This document shows, in pieces, positions 21,936 to 30,840 of a DNA stretch of 34,007 nt (positions are counted from its first letter, which is position 1; each line of letters starts with the position of its first letter). The notes beneath the pieces are model-generated. The model saw only the letters and a list, made by a program, of their open reading frames with translations. It had not been told where the DNA came from and searched no databases. Origin of the DNA: Candidatus Mediterraneibacter quadrami (GTDB lineage: Bacteria > Bacillota > Clostridia > Lachnospirales > Lachnospiraceae); the NCBI GenBank assembly GCA_019120575.1, contig DWUU01000049.1:1-34007 (forward strand). Reading direction: 5' to 3'. The translations under genes and the position numbers were made by a program.

Positions 21936-23894
21936 TTATTGTCCCTTCTTCATCCAGAGGAATCCCCATCCCGGCATATCCATGGTCACGATCTCGTCCG
22001 TGCCGCCGCTTAAGAGATTCGTATACTCCGCCTTCTCCGGCATCCATACGGTTTTCGGATAATCGCTGAAGTTGAATACGGCATGCAGTTCCTCGTCCCC
22101 GTACCGGCGCACGATCCAGAGGATGGACTGATCGCTGTAATCCTTCGTCCACACTTCCGCGTCCGCACTGAAGACCGGCTCTTCCCGGCGGATCTTCTCC
22201 AGTTTTTTCAGCGCATTGAAGATCCGTCCCTGAACGCTGGTCCTGTCTTTGATATGTTCCACCAGATCCCAGTTGAATTTTCCTCTGTGGATATAGCGGG
22301 AATCCGGTGCCTTGTCCGGATCTTCCTTGTAAGTATAGTCATTGACCTGGCCCACCTCGTCGCCGCTGTAGAGCATCGGGATCCCGGACTGGGTAAACAT
22401 GTATGCGTGAAGCATCACGTCTTTCGTGACCGCCCAGTCCATCTTCTCCTCATCCTGCTCGAATCCGGCGCTCTCCACGCCGCACATGGATGCGGTCGTC
22501 CCGCAGAATCTGGCGTCCTGGGTCACCGGATCGTCATTGTAAAGTTCGCCCCGGCTGACGCTGTCCGGCGTCTTTCCCTGGAAGTAATCATTGAGATAAC
22601 GCTTGTGCGGGATTTCCTCCATCCCCCAGGTCCGCAGTGTATCATAATCAAGTCCCCAGCCGATGTCATCGTGGCATCGCAGATAATTGAGGAATGTGTA
22701 TTCCCTCGGAAGGGAGCAGACGATGTCCATCTGTTTCCGCAGAAGGCGGATGTCCCGTGTGGCGACCGTATGCCAGGTCGTCGCCATGGTCGTTACATTG
22801 TAGAGCATGTGGCACTCCGGCTTCTCCACCGTTCCGAAATACGGCGCCACCTTGTCCGGCTCCATCACGACCTCGCCCAGAAGCACGATGCCTGGGCAGA
22901 CGATCTCGCCGATCATGCGCATCATGCGGACGATCGTGTGCACCTGTGGCAGGTTCCGGCAGTTCGTGCCCAGCTCTTTCCAGATGTAGGGAACCGCATC
23001 GATGCGGATGATATCCATTCCCTGGTTGGCCAGGTAGAGGAAGTTGTACATCATCTCATTGAACACCCGCGGGTTGCGGTAGTTCAGATCCCACTGATAA
23101 GGATAGAAAGTGGTCATCACATAGTGCCCCATCTCCGGCAGGAATGTGAAGTTGCCCGGCGCCGTCGTCGGGAACACCTGGGGCACGGTCCGCTCATATT
23201 CCTGCAGGATCGACGGATCCGCGTAGAAGAAGTACCGGCTCATGTATTCGCCGTCTCCCTGACGGGCTTTTACCGCCCACTCATGATCCTCGGACGTATG
23301 ATTCATAACAAAATCCATGCACAGGCTGATCCCTTTGTCATGGCATTTCTCCGCCAGTTCCGCCAGATCATCCATGGTCCCAAGATCCGGTTTTACTTTC
23401 CGGAAATCCGCCACCGCATAACCGCCGTCAGAGCGGCCTTTTGGAGAATCCAGGAAGGGCATCAGATGGATGTAATTCACATTGCAGCTTTCGAGATACG
23501 AAAGTTTCTCCTGCACCCCTTTGATATTGCCGGCGAAATTATCGATATACATCATCATGCCGACCATATCGCGCCTGCGGTACCACTCGCCTTCCGCCTC
23601 GCGCTGCGCGTCAAGTTTTTTCAGCTTGTCATTTCTCAGGTCGTAATACCGCTTCATCTGTCCGCAAAGCTCGGCGAACATATCGTCATTGCCGTACAGC
23701 TCCATATAGAGCCAGCGGAGTTCATCGTGATGACGGCCGAGACGCTCCGCGAATATACGGTCATTTTCCGCTTTTTTTCTGTCCGCTGCTTTTGCCGGAC
23801 CTGCCGTTTTCGCAGTGCCTGCCGTTTTCTTCCCTGCTGTTTTCTTTGCAGCCGTTTTTCCGCCGCCTGCAGCTTTCGTGGATTTTCCTGCCAT
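21936..23894 (-). CDS. GH13 amylosucrase/sucrose-hydrolase-like enzyme with Lys/Ala-rich N-terminal tail
   Basis: A 652-residue glycoside hydrolase family 13 enzyme resembling amylosucrase (GH13_4): SDGGYAVADFRKV, LCMDFVMNHTSEDHEWA, IIRIDAV (nucleophile Asp about 299), LLGEVV (acid/base Glu about 341) and RCHDDIGW (Asp about 409). It likely acts on sucrose released from raffinose by the neighbouring alpha-galactosidase. Residues about 2-42 are a repetitive Lys/Ala/Gly/Thr tail (AAKKTAGKKTAGTAKTAG) like histone H1 tails, unusual for this family. The start at 23894 has GGAGG 8 nt upstream; the ATG at 23909 overlaps that site. Hydrolysis versus glucan synthesis cannot be decided. Confidence 0.88.
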   Translation of the reverse strand: MAGKSTKAAGGGKTAAKKTAGKKTAGTAKTAGPAKAADRKKAENDRIFAERLGRHHDELRWLYMELYGNDDMFAELCGQMKRYYDLRNDKLKKLDAQREAEGEWYRRRDMVGMMMYIDNFAGNIKGVQEKLSYLESCNVNYIHLMPFLDSPKGRSDGGYAVADFRKVKPDLGTMDDLAELAEKCHDKGISLCMDFVMNHTSEDHEWAVKARQGDGEYMSRYFFYADPSILQEYERTVPQVFPTTAPGNFTFLPEMGHYVMTTFYPYQWDLNYRNPRVFNEMMYNFLYLANQGMDIIRIDAVPYIWKELGTNCRNLPQVHTIVRMMRMIGEIVCPGIVLLGEVVMEPDKVAPYFGTVEKPECHMLYNVTTMATTWHTVATRDIRLLRKQMDIVCSLPREYTFLNYLRCHDDIGWGLDYDTLRTWGMEEIPHKRYLNDYFQGKTPDSVSRGELYNDDPVTQDARFCGTTASMCGVESAGFEQDEEKMDWAVTKDVMLHAYMFTQSGIPMLYSGDEVGQVNDYTYKEDPDKAPDSRYIHRGKFNWDLVEHIKDRTSVQGRIFNALKKLEKIRREEPVFSADAEVWTKDYSDQSILWIVRRYGDEELHAVFNFSDYPKTVWMPEKAEYTNLLSGGTDEIVTMDMPGWGFLWMKKGQ

Positions 23895-23917
23895 GGTCTG
23901 ATCCTCCATACTTTTAT

Positions 23918-26104
23918 CTACTGATCTTCTTCAACAAAATGCCACTGATATGCCTGGTATTCTCCGTGAAGCACCGGTTTTGGCACGCCGGCCTCCCGGA
24001 GCGCCGTACTGTTGTAAAGTTTGCCCGTTGTCTCCTCCCGGTACATCGTATTTTCTTTCAGGCCTTTGACTTTGATATAATCTACGGTCATATTGGCATG
24101 TTTCTTAATTCCGACAACCTGGACCAGCGCCTCTTTCTGATCTTCCGATACGAACTCCCACGCCCCCTGATTATCCGTCTGGGGATTGGTCAGGCGGTAA
24201 TAAGCTCCCTTCTGAACGAGATCCGCATACTTCTTATACTCTGCGATCTGCCGGCGGATCTCCGCCTTGTCTTCCTCGCTCAGCTCATTCAGGTTGAGCT
24301 CGTATCCGAATGTACCTGCCAGGGCCACCGTTCCCCTCGTCTTCATACAGGTCACACGCTCTGTCTGATGATTCGGTGAAGCCGATACATGGGAGCCCAC
24401 ACAGGAACATGGATAGATAAATGACGTTCCGTACTGGATCTCCAGACGGTCGATTGCGTCCGTGTTATCGCTGCACCAGATCTGAGGCGTATAGTAGAGC
24501 ATCCCGGCGTCGAACCGTCCGCCGCCGCCGCTGCATCCTTCCAGCAGGATATTCGGATATCGCTGCACCAGACGCTCCAGGAAACTGTAAAGTCCGAGCA
24601 CATAATCGTGAAGCACTCTTCCCTGGCTGTCCGCTGTCGCCGAATATACATCCGCGATGCTCCGGTTCATATCCCACTTGATATATTCCACATTGCCCTG
24701 ATCCAGGACCGCGCAGATCTGATCATAAATATAATCTACTACTTCTTTTCTGGAGAAGTCAAGTACGAGCTGGTGCCTGGAACGGTTCGGACGCCGTCCC
24801 GGGATCACAAACGCCCAGTCCGGATGTTCCCGGTAGAGATCGCTGTCTTCATTGACCATCTCCGGCTCGATCCAGATCCCGAACTTCAGTCCCATATCAT
24901 TGATCTTTCTGATCAGTTCGCCCAGGCTGCATCCAAGCTTCTCTTCATTTACCTTCCAGTCGCCCAGACCTCTTAACTCGCTGTCGCGCCGGCCGAACCA
25001 GCCGTCGTCCATGACGAACATCTCGATCCCCAGCTTCGCCGCCTCCGAAGCAAGCTTCAGAAGGGATTCCCCGGTGAAATCAAAGTAGGACGCCTCCCAG
25101 CTGTTCAGCAGGATCGGGCGCACGATCTCTTTATATTTTCCTCTGCACAGATGGCTCCTCATACAGCGGTGCAGGTTCTGGGACAGCTTCGCCAGCCCTT
25201 CCCCCGAATAACTCATGATCACTTCCGGGGACTGGAACTCCTCGCCCGCATTCAGCGGATAGGCGAACTGTTCTTCCGAAAATCCCATAAGGAGACGGGT
25301 CTGATAGTACTGATCCTGACCGGCCTCGCTCTGGAAGCTGCCGCTGTAAACGAACGCCATGGCATAGCAGCCTCCCGCATCCTCCGTAGTCTCATGCTCC
25401 GCCATGATCACCGCCGGGTTGTACTGGTGGCTGGACGAACCCCTTGTGCTTCCGATCTTCTGCACGCCGTGTCCGATGGGCATCCGCTGGAGATTCCGCT
25501 CCATGGCATGACGGCCGTAGAATGTCAGGAAGTCATACTGGCCCCCGACCATGTCGAGACATGCCGGCGCCAGCTTCTTTACGGAAATATGTCCGTCGCT
25601 TGCATTGACGATCCGAACGCTCCGGGTAATGATATCATACTCCGGCAGGACGCCGTAGAGCAGCACGGCGCGCACGCCGGTCACCCGGTCCTCCAGCACG
25701 ACTTCAAGGGTCTGCGCCTCATCATCATCCGCATACACCGCCGGCAGTCCTTCCAGGGAATATTTGCCGTCCCGGATGCTGTGGCTCTCATAGCGGAAGT
25801 CGCTGCAGTAGGTCCGGTCTGTATTTTTGATAATGCAGGCAGGCGTCCGGTAATCACCGGTTCCCAGGGACGGGAATTCCTGCGGAAGGGAATCCATGGA
25901 ATAAGTCTTGTCATTCCCCGCATCATACGGGTTTCCGGAAAATCCCCTGTCGTAATAAGTCAGCAGATAATCCATACATCCGTCCGCTTTCCTGCCGTAG
26001 TACAGGTGAAGCAGAAAGCCGTATTTATCGATCTGCATCTGGTAGGTCGTGTTCTTTGTATGCAGCGTGATCGTTTTCTGCGCCTCATTATATACAATAC
26101 TCAT
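23918..26104 (-). CDS. aga: Alpha-galactosidase, GH36
   Basis: Removes alpha-1,6-galactose from raffinose, stachyose or melibiose. The 728-residue cytoplasmic enzyme (no signal peptide) has the GH36 layout: N-terminal beta-sandwich, TIM barrel, C-terminal beta domain. Key motifs: WEASYFDF (336-343), MDDGWFGRR, KWDMNR (476-481, nucleophile Asp478), CSGGGGRFD and CSDNTD (544-549, acid/base Asp546). Length is typical. The start at 26104 has GGAGGGACAGATT upstream; an in-frame ATG at 26182 lies in an intercistronic hairpin region and is rejected. It lies between the permease genes and the sucrose-acting enzyme. Confidence 0.96.
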   Translation of the reverse strand: MSIVYNEAQKTITLHTKNTTYQMQIDKYGFLLHLYYGRKADGCMDYLLTYYDRGFSGNPYDAGNDKTYSMDSLPQEFPSLGTGDYRTPACIIKNTDRTYCSDFRYESHSIRDGKYSLEGLPAVYADDDEAQTLEVVLEDRVTGVRAVLLYGVLPEYDIITRSVRIVNASDGHISVKKLAPACLDMVGGQYDFLTFYGRHAMERNLQRMPIGHGVQKIGSTRGSSSHQYNPAVIMAEHETTEDAGGCYAMAFVYSGSFQSEAGQDQYYQTRLLMGFSEEQFAYPLNAGEEFQSPEVIMSYSGEGLAKLSQNLHRCMRSHLCRGKYKEIVRPILLNSWEASYFDFTGESLLKLASEAAKLGIEMFVMDDGWFGRRDSELRGLGDWKVNEEKLGCSLGELIRKINDMGLKFGIWIEPEMVNEDSDLYREHPDWAFVIPGRRPNRSRHQLVLDFSRKEVVDYIYDQICAVLDQGNVEYIKWDMNRSIADVYSATADSQGRVLHDYVLGLYSFLERLVQRYPNILLEGCSGGGGRFDAGMLYYTPQIWCSDNTDAIDRLEIQYGTSFIYPCSCVGSHVSASPNHQTERVTCMKTRGTVALAGTFGYELNLNELSEEDKAEIRRQIAEYKKYADLVQKGAYYRLTNPQTDNQGAWEFVSEDQKEALVQVVGIKKHANMTVDYIKVKGLKENTMYREETTGKLYNSTALREAGVPKPVLHGEYQAYQWHFVEEDQ

Positions 26105-26157
26105 AATCTGTCCCTCCTGATCTGTAAATATTGGTTCTTTCCCGTATATGAAAATAT

Positions 26158-26197
26158 CCGGGCAGGTGAATGTACTTCCCACATATCACCCGCCCGG
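26158..26197 (-). terminator. Intercistronic hairpin between permease and alpha-galactosidase
   Basis: Arms 26158-26169 and 26186-26197 form a 12-bp GC-rich stem (one G-U pair in the minus-strand RNA) with a 16-nt loop. AUAUUUUCAU follows on the minus strand. It probably works as a partial terminator or a 3'-end stabiliser that lets transporter mRNA exceed enzyme mRNA. Confidence 0.6.
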
Positions 26198-26227
26198 TAT
26201 GACGCGCTTATGCGCATCAGGGCTCGC

Positions 26228-27070
26228 TTATTTCACGGCGCCGTTTACCACTCCGTTGATGATCTGTTTCTGGCAGATCACATAGAATACAACAATCGGG
26301 ATCAGTGCCAGCAGATAGGACGCGAACGCCAGGTTGTAGTTCGTACCGAACTGCGTCTGGAATGTCAGCTGCGCCAGCGGCAGTGTGTTCTGTCCTTTTC
26401 CTGACATAATAATCAGCGGCGTCATAACATCGTTCCATACGGCCAGTGCGGTGATAACCGCAACCGTTGCATGCATGGGCTTCATGATCGGGAAGATGAT
26501 CTTCCAGAATGTACGCCATGTACTCGCGCCGTCCACTCTCGCTGCTTCCTCGAGGGCAATCGGGATATTTACCAGGTAGCCTGTGTAAAGAAGTAAATTC
26601 ATCGGCATATAGAATACCACATAGAGGAGAATAACGCCAGCCCAATTATCAAGATGCATCTCAGCCGTCTGTTTTGCAAGAGGCATCATCAGGATCGCAA
26701 ACGGAACGAACATACCGCTTACGATGAAGAGATATACCAGGTTGTACAGTTTGCTGTGCGCTTTATTTCTTCCGACCGCAAATCCCATCAGGGAATGGAG
26801 GATGATGCAGAGCACAACCGTGCTGACTGTTACCAGAAGGCTGTTGCCAAGCGACCGCCAGAAATCCGTCAGTTCCATAGCCTGCGCGAAGTTGCTTAAG
26901 GACCACTGCGCCGGCAGGGACAGGATGCCGGAGATGCTGTTGGTCATCTCGGAGGGCTGCTTGAAGGCGATTACAATTGTCATATACAGCGGAAATGCCA
27001 CGGTGAGCAGTCCCACAAACAGAAGGATCGTTACAGGCCAGTTTACTCTGGCTTTCATTTTCTCATACAT
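26228..27070 (-). CDS. Sugar ABC transporter permease, CUT1 MalG/MsmG type
   Basis: The second permease of an oligosaccharide importer. The 280-residue protein has about six membrane helices and the EAA loop LEEAARVDGASTWRTFWKI (about 175-193), which contacts the ATPase. The start ATG shares one base with the stop of the partner permease, with GGAGG 10 nt upstream. The operon has no ATPase gene; a MsmK-type ATPase at 31902-33014 probably completes it. The neighbouring GH36 enzyme suggests raffinose-family sugars as substrate. Confidence 0.95.
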   Translation of the reverse strand: MYEKMKARVNWPVTILLFVGLLTVAFPLYMTIVIAFKQPSEMTNSISGILSLPAQWSLSNFAQAMELTDFWRSLGNSLLVTVSTVVLCIILHSLMGFAVGRNKAHSKLYNLVYLFIVSGMFVPFAILMMPLAKQTAEMHLDNWAGVILLYVVFYMPMNLLLYTGYLVNIPIALEEAARVDGASTWRTFWKIIFPIMKPMHATVAVITALAVWNDVMTPLIIMSGKGQNTLPLAQLTFQTQFGTNYNLAFASYLLALIPIVVFYVICQKQIINGVVNGAVK

Positions 27071-27942
27071 TATAACTGTTCCTCCTTCTTACTTGATATC
27101 GTCATCTGTGCAACAGAGATCGCTACGATCACGATGAAGAATACAACCGCGTTGGCGCTCTGATATCCAAAGCTTCCGCCTGAAAGACCGTTGTTGTAGA
27201 TCAGGTAGGAGATAGACTCCGTGCTCTGCTCCGGACCGCCCTTTGTCATGGCCATGATCTGGTCGAATACCATCAGGAAGTTCTTCACGCAGAGAACCAT
27301 GTTGATCGTAAAGAACGGGATGATCAGCGGGAAGGTCAGGTATTTGAACTTCTTCCAGCCGGTCGCGCCGTCCAGGTCGCCCGCCTCGTATACATCCTCC
27401 GGCACCGTCTGGAGACCGGAAATGTAGATAATCGTATTCATGGCGATGGACTGCCATGCGCAGACGATCACGATGGCGATCCATGCCGTCCTGCTGTTGG
27501 AGAGCATGCTTCCCTGAAGCGCTCCGATCCCCAGCACATCGCCAAGGCCAGGCAGGATGTAGGTAAAGAAATACTGGAAAATGTATCCTACAACCAGCGC
27601 GCCGAGCACGTTCGGCACGAAGTATGCCGCTCTCAGGAATGTCTTTCCTTTGATTCTGCTGTTCAGGCCGAGCGCCAGGACAAGGCTGATCACATTTGTC
27701 AGGATCGTTGCCACGATGGCAAGCTTAATGGTGAACAGGTAGGAACCGCCGATTCTGGGATCTGTAAAAAGATCCAGATAGTTGCGGAATCCGACGAAAT
27801 CATATGTACCGAAGCCTTTAAAGTTCGTAAAACTGTAAATCACACCGCGGATAAGCGGTACTGTGTTGAAGCAGACAAACAGCGCCAGGATCGGTATGGT
27901 GATCAGCATATATGTCCGCTTGCTGTCATTTACTTTTTTCAT
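27070..27942 (-). CDS. Sugar ABC transporter permease, CUT1 MalF/MsmF type
   Basis: The first permease of the importer, 290 residues, about six membrane helices, with the EAA loop VYEAGDLDGATGWKKFKYL. The N-terminus begins MKKVNDSKRTYMLITIPIL, without the extra helices of enteric MalF. It starts 20 nt after the solute-binding protein gene (GGAGC upstream) and ends in a one-base overlap with the second permease. Confidence 0.95.
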   Translation of the reverse strand: MKKVNDSKRTYMLITIPILALFVCFNTVPLIRGVIYSFTNFKGFGTYDFVGFRNYLDLFTDPRIGGSYLFTIKLAIVATILTNVISLVLALGLNSRIKGKTFLRAAYFVPNVLGALVVGYIFQYFFTYILPGLGDVLGIGALQGSMLSNSRTAWIAIVIVCAWQSIAMNTIIYISGLQTVPEDVYEAGDLDGATGWKKFKYLTFPLIIPFFTINMVLCVKNFLMVFDQIMAMTKGGPEQSTESISYLIYNNGLSGGSFGYQSANAVVFFIVIVAISVAQMTISSKKEEQL

Positions 27943-27962
27943 AATCTAATCCCGCTCCTTTC

Positions 27963-29246
27963 CTACTCGGCAGTGCCGTGCTCTTCATTGTACTCCTGGA
28001 CCGCACGGATGATATCCCGGTTGTATCTCTGCCAGCGTGTGTCAAAATCGTTCAGGAAGTCTTCCACGTCCCCGTTGATGAGATAGGTCTGGATCAGCGC
28101 GTCTGCAGCCATCTCAGACGGATAGTAATGGTCCTGATAGTCGGTCATGTTGCCAGACTCAATATACGGAAGCATGCCGTCGAGCATCGGAGCAAGTTCA
28201 AACTCGCTGTCTTTGCAGGGTACTGCGTTCTGATCGTCAATGTAAGCCTGGATATTCGCATCATCCATCAGGAAATCGAGAACCTCATAAGCGGCTTCTT
28301 TGTTCTCGCATTCTGCGGTTACTGCGAACAGCAGGTCAACACCTGAGTTCAGCGTATTTTTGGACGCATCGTCGTTACCCGGCGTCACGAAAGAGTCAAT
28401 GTTCATCTCCGGATTTACCGAGAGGATCTGCGGAACCGCATAACTTCCGATCGGATACATTGCGGATTCTCCGTTGGCAAATGCCGTACATGCGTCGTTG
28501 TATCCGTATGCGAACGGATCGTCCGGTCCGTAGCTTACCAGCTGTGCACATTTCTCCGCTACTTCCACGTACTCCTCGGAGAATGTGGTCTCTCCTGCAT
28601 TCACTTTCTGACATGTATCCGCCGGCGCAAGGTCAACCGCCAGGGAGTTCCACGGCGCAAGGCAGGTCCATGTGTCACGGAATCCGAAGTAGAACGGCAG
28701 GATGCCTTCCGCCTCGATCTCTTCGCACAGATCCATCAGCTCATCCCAGGATTCCGGGATCTCCCAGCCGTGTTCTTCGAACATGTCCCTGTTGTACAGG
28801 ATGCCCGCCGCATTCGCCACATACGGCACACCGTATGTACCGTCCTTCGGCGTGATCTCCAGCGCCTCCAGGATGTCAATGTAGGACTCCTTCACATCAG
28901 CCATCCCCGGATAGTCCGATACATCCGCCAGGATATCCGCATCCACGTAGTAGGAATAGTTGATATCACCGCCGATGCCGATGATATCCGGATAGTCCTC
29001 ACGGATGAACCGGGTCCTCAGAATCGTCGTCGCATCATTCGGCGAACTGATCGTCAGGTGGATGTCGTCATGCGTTGCATTGAACTGGTCTTCCACCTGA
29101 TCAAAATACGTCGCCGCCTCCGGCTTGTACTGCAGGATCTCAATCTCCGTTTTTCCGCTGTTCTCATCTGAACCGCAGCCCGGAAGAATGACCGCCGCAA
29201 GCATGGACGCTGCGAGCACTGCGCTGATCGCTTTTCTCTTTTTCAT
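27963..29246 (-). CDS. Sugar ABC transporter solute-binding lipoprotein
   Basis: A 427-residue family 1 extracellular binding protein anchored by lipid. The signal peptide ends in the lipobox LPGC (about residues 21-24), and the mature protein starts CGSDENSG. The two-lobed fold (EIEILQYKPEA, IIGIGGDINYSYY, NRDMFEEHGWEIPESWDEL) is typical of CUT1 binding proteins. GGAAGGAG precedes the start. It is the first gene of the sugar operon and is divergent from the AraC-type regulator. The ligand, by context, is probably raffinose or a relative. Confidence 0.95.
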   Translation of the reverse strand: MKKRKAISAVLAASMLAAVILPGCGSDENSGKTEIEILQYKPEAATYFDQVEDQFNATHDDIHLTISSPNDATTILRTRFIREDYPDIIGIGGDINYSYYVDADILADVSDYPGMADVKESYIDILEALEITPKDGTYGVPYVANAAGILYNRDMFEEHGWEIPESWDELMDLCEEIEAEGILPFYFGFRDTWTCLAPWNSLAVDLAPADTCQKVNAGETTFSEEYVEVAEKCAQLVSYGPDDPFAYGYNDACTAFANGESAMYPIGSYAVPQILSVNPEMNIDSFVTPGNDDASKNTLNSGVDLLFAVTAECENKEAAYEVLDFLMDDANIQAYIDDQNAVPCKDSEFELAPMLDGMLPYIESGNMTDYQDHYYPSEMAADALIQTYLINGDVEDFLNDFDTRWQRYNRDIIRAVQEYNEEHGTAE

Positions 29247-29448
29247 AGTGTTTCAGCTCCTTCCTTTTAGCTTTTCCGCTTATATGCAGATTATAGCATC
29301 CTACATTTTCGGTAAAAATATCAGGATCACCCGTGTTATATGCCATGTTGCAACTTATGTATCTTTTTTTGTAAAGTAGGATCGCATTTTGGTATGTTTT
29401 AGTTTATAATGTTTTTATACTTTTTAAAATTGTGAAAAGGAGCCTGCT
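29247..29448. promoter_or_regulatory. Divergent control region of the sugar operon and its AraC regulator
   Basis: A 202-bp AT-rich region. On the minus strand TATAAT (29290-29295) is a good -10 for the sugar operon but the -35 is poor, as expected for an activated promoter. On the plus strand TATAAT occurs at 29404-29409 upstream of araC, also with a poor -35. The sequence AGGATC-C occurs twice (about 29320 and 29380), which might be regulator half-sites. No clear catabolite (cre) box was seen. Confidence 0.5.
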
Positions 29449-30300
29449 ATGAGTAAGCATGTTTTTTCCATATTCCCAAACGAAAATTTCGTCGATCTGT
29501 GTATGTACCAGTTCGGGAGAGAACAGTGCGATCCCGCCTATTCTTTCGGTCCGGCCACACGGAGCCACTACCTGTTCCACTATGTCCTGTCCGGCACAGG
29601 GCGGCTCATGACGACGGATTTCAAAGGGCAGAATCACGAATACCAGATCCGAAGCGGACAGGGATTCATGATCTTCCCCAAGCAGGTCACGACCTACATC
29701 GCCGATACCCGACTCCCATGGGAATACGTATGGATCGAGTTTGACGGGATGCGCGCCAGAGAAGCGGTGGAAACCGCCGGCCTTACTCCGGAAAGCCCGA
29801 TCTATCACGCCACGTTCAAAGATCTCCGGGAAAATATGGTCAGTGAAATGCAGTATATCGTAGAACACCGGAATGAAACTTCATTCAACCTGACCGGTCA
29901 TCTTTACCTGTTCCTTGATTTTCTGACACGGTCGGCAGCATCCATGAAAATATCCGCAGACGGGCGGATACGCGATTTCTATATAAAAGAAGCATTAAAC
30001 TATATAGAACAGAATTTCCAGAACGATATATCCGTCGAGGGCATCGCCACATTCTGCGGACTGAACCGCACCTATTTCGGGCGGATCTTCAAAGATACCG
30101 TCGGGCAGTCCCCGCAGCAGTTCCTGCTCAGCTACCGCATGACCAAGGCCGCGGAATTGCTGAAACTGACGACGCTGTCCGTCAACGATATCGGAAATGC
30201 CGTCGGATATCCGAACCAGCTTCATTTTTCAAGAGCATTTAAAAACATATACGGGATATCGCCAAGAGAATGGCGGAATAAGAATCGAATCGTGAAATAA
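29449..30300 (+). CDS. AraC-family transcriptional regulator of the sugar operon
   Basis: A 283-residue regulator: N-terminal cupin-like sugar-binding domain (about 1-165, including HYVLSGTGRL and GQGFMIFP) and a C-terminal double HTH (about 185-280; ISVEGIATFCGLNRTYFGRI, then VNDIGNAVGYPNQLHFSRAF). This is the MsmR/RafR type that activates raffinose or melibiose operons on sugar binding. AAAAGGAG lies 7 nt before the start. Position, divergent from the transporter and alpha-galactosidase operon, supports that role. The exact ligand is not visible. Confidence 0.94.
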   Translation: MSKHVFSIFPNENFVDLCMYQFGREQCDPAYSFGPATRSHYLFHYVLSGTGRLMTTDFKGQNHEYQIRSGQGFMIFPKQVTTYIADTRLPWEYVWIEFDGMRAREAVETAGLTPESPIYHATFKDLRENMVSEMQYIVEHRNETSFNLTGHLYLFLDFLTRSAASMKISADGRIRDFYIKEALNYIEQNFQNDISVEGIATFCGLNRTYFGRIFKDTVGQSPQQFLLSYRMTKAAELLKLTTLSVNDIGNAVGYPNQLHFSRAFKNIYGISPREWRNKNRIVK

Positions 30301-30304
30301 TTTT

Positions 30305-30336
30305 TGCGGGGCCCATCCGGCCCCGCAGATATATTT
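30305..30336 (+). terminator. Terminator after the AraC gene
   Basis: TGCGGGGCC (30305-30313) and GGCCCCGCA (30319-30327) form a perfect 9-bp stem with a 5-nt loop, followed by GATATATTTTT on the plus strand. The minus-strand side has no T tract directly after the stem, so it is weaker for the convergent gene. Confidence 0.8.
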
Positions 30337-30837
30337 TTAATCCCGGAACATTTTCATTCCCATCCACTGGCTCATGTGGTCGATCATTTTCGCATCCGGC
30401 TCAATATAGATGCAGATGTTTTTCTGATCTTTCGGGATCATGATCCCATACGCTTTGCCGTTCGGATTGCCGGATGTGTAATCATATACTTTATCCGGTC
30501 TGTAGGAATTCAGTCTCGGCGATCCTTTTGGCGCGATAATCTCCGCCCCCTGGATATCAATATTCTGCAGGCGTTTCCGCTTTGCCCTGTTATAGATCAC
30601 GTCAACCTGAAGATCATGGTTCAGGATAATATACTCATATTCCACGCTGAGCTTCGGAAAGATAAAATAATATGCTACCACTGCCAGAATAACCGCAATC
30701 ACATAGGAAAGCACCCCGAGGAAAGGCATGCCCAGTATGGCAACGGCCACGATCACAAGGATCACAAGAACCCGGACCGGCAGGTCATACGGTTTTGGTC
30801 TGCGGGCGATAAGCTGTTCGTATAATGCATCGTTCAT
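30337..30837 (-). CDS. DUF6106-like small membrane protein
   Basis: A 166-residue protein with a short polar N-terminus, two adjacent membrane helices (about 21-60) and a cytoplasmic C-terminal domain of about 105 residues (SVEYEYIILNHDLQVDVIYN). I believe it belongs to DUF6106, known from Lachnospiraceae; this is from memory. No function is assigned. It starts 3 nt after the stop of the CdaR/PucR-type regulator gene, so the two are co-translated. Confidence 0.65.
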   Translation of the reverse strand: MNDALYEQLIARRPKPYDLPVRVLVILVIVAVAILGMPFLGVLSYVIAVILAVVAYYFIFPKLSVEYEYIILNHDLQVDVIYNRAKRKRLQNIDIQGAEIIAPKGSPRLNSYRPDKVYDYTSGNPNGKAYGIMIPKDQKNICIYIEPDAKMIDHMSQWMGMKMFRD

Positions 30838-30840
30838 AAT

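Noticed and set aside
22083-23924. 613-codon open frame antisense to the GH13 gene
   Set aside because: His/Arg/Ile-rich shadow of a well-conserved enzyme, without a ribosome-binding site or domain.
25151-26404. 417-codon open frame antisense to the alpha-galactosidase gene
   Set aside because: Same reasoning; it runs across an intercistronic hairpin and into the permease gene on the opposite strand.
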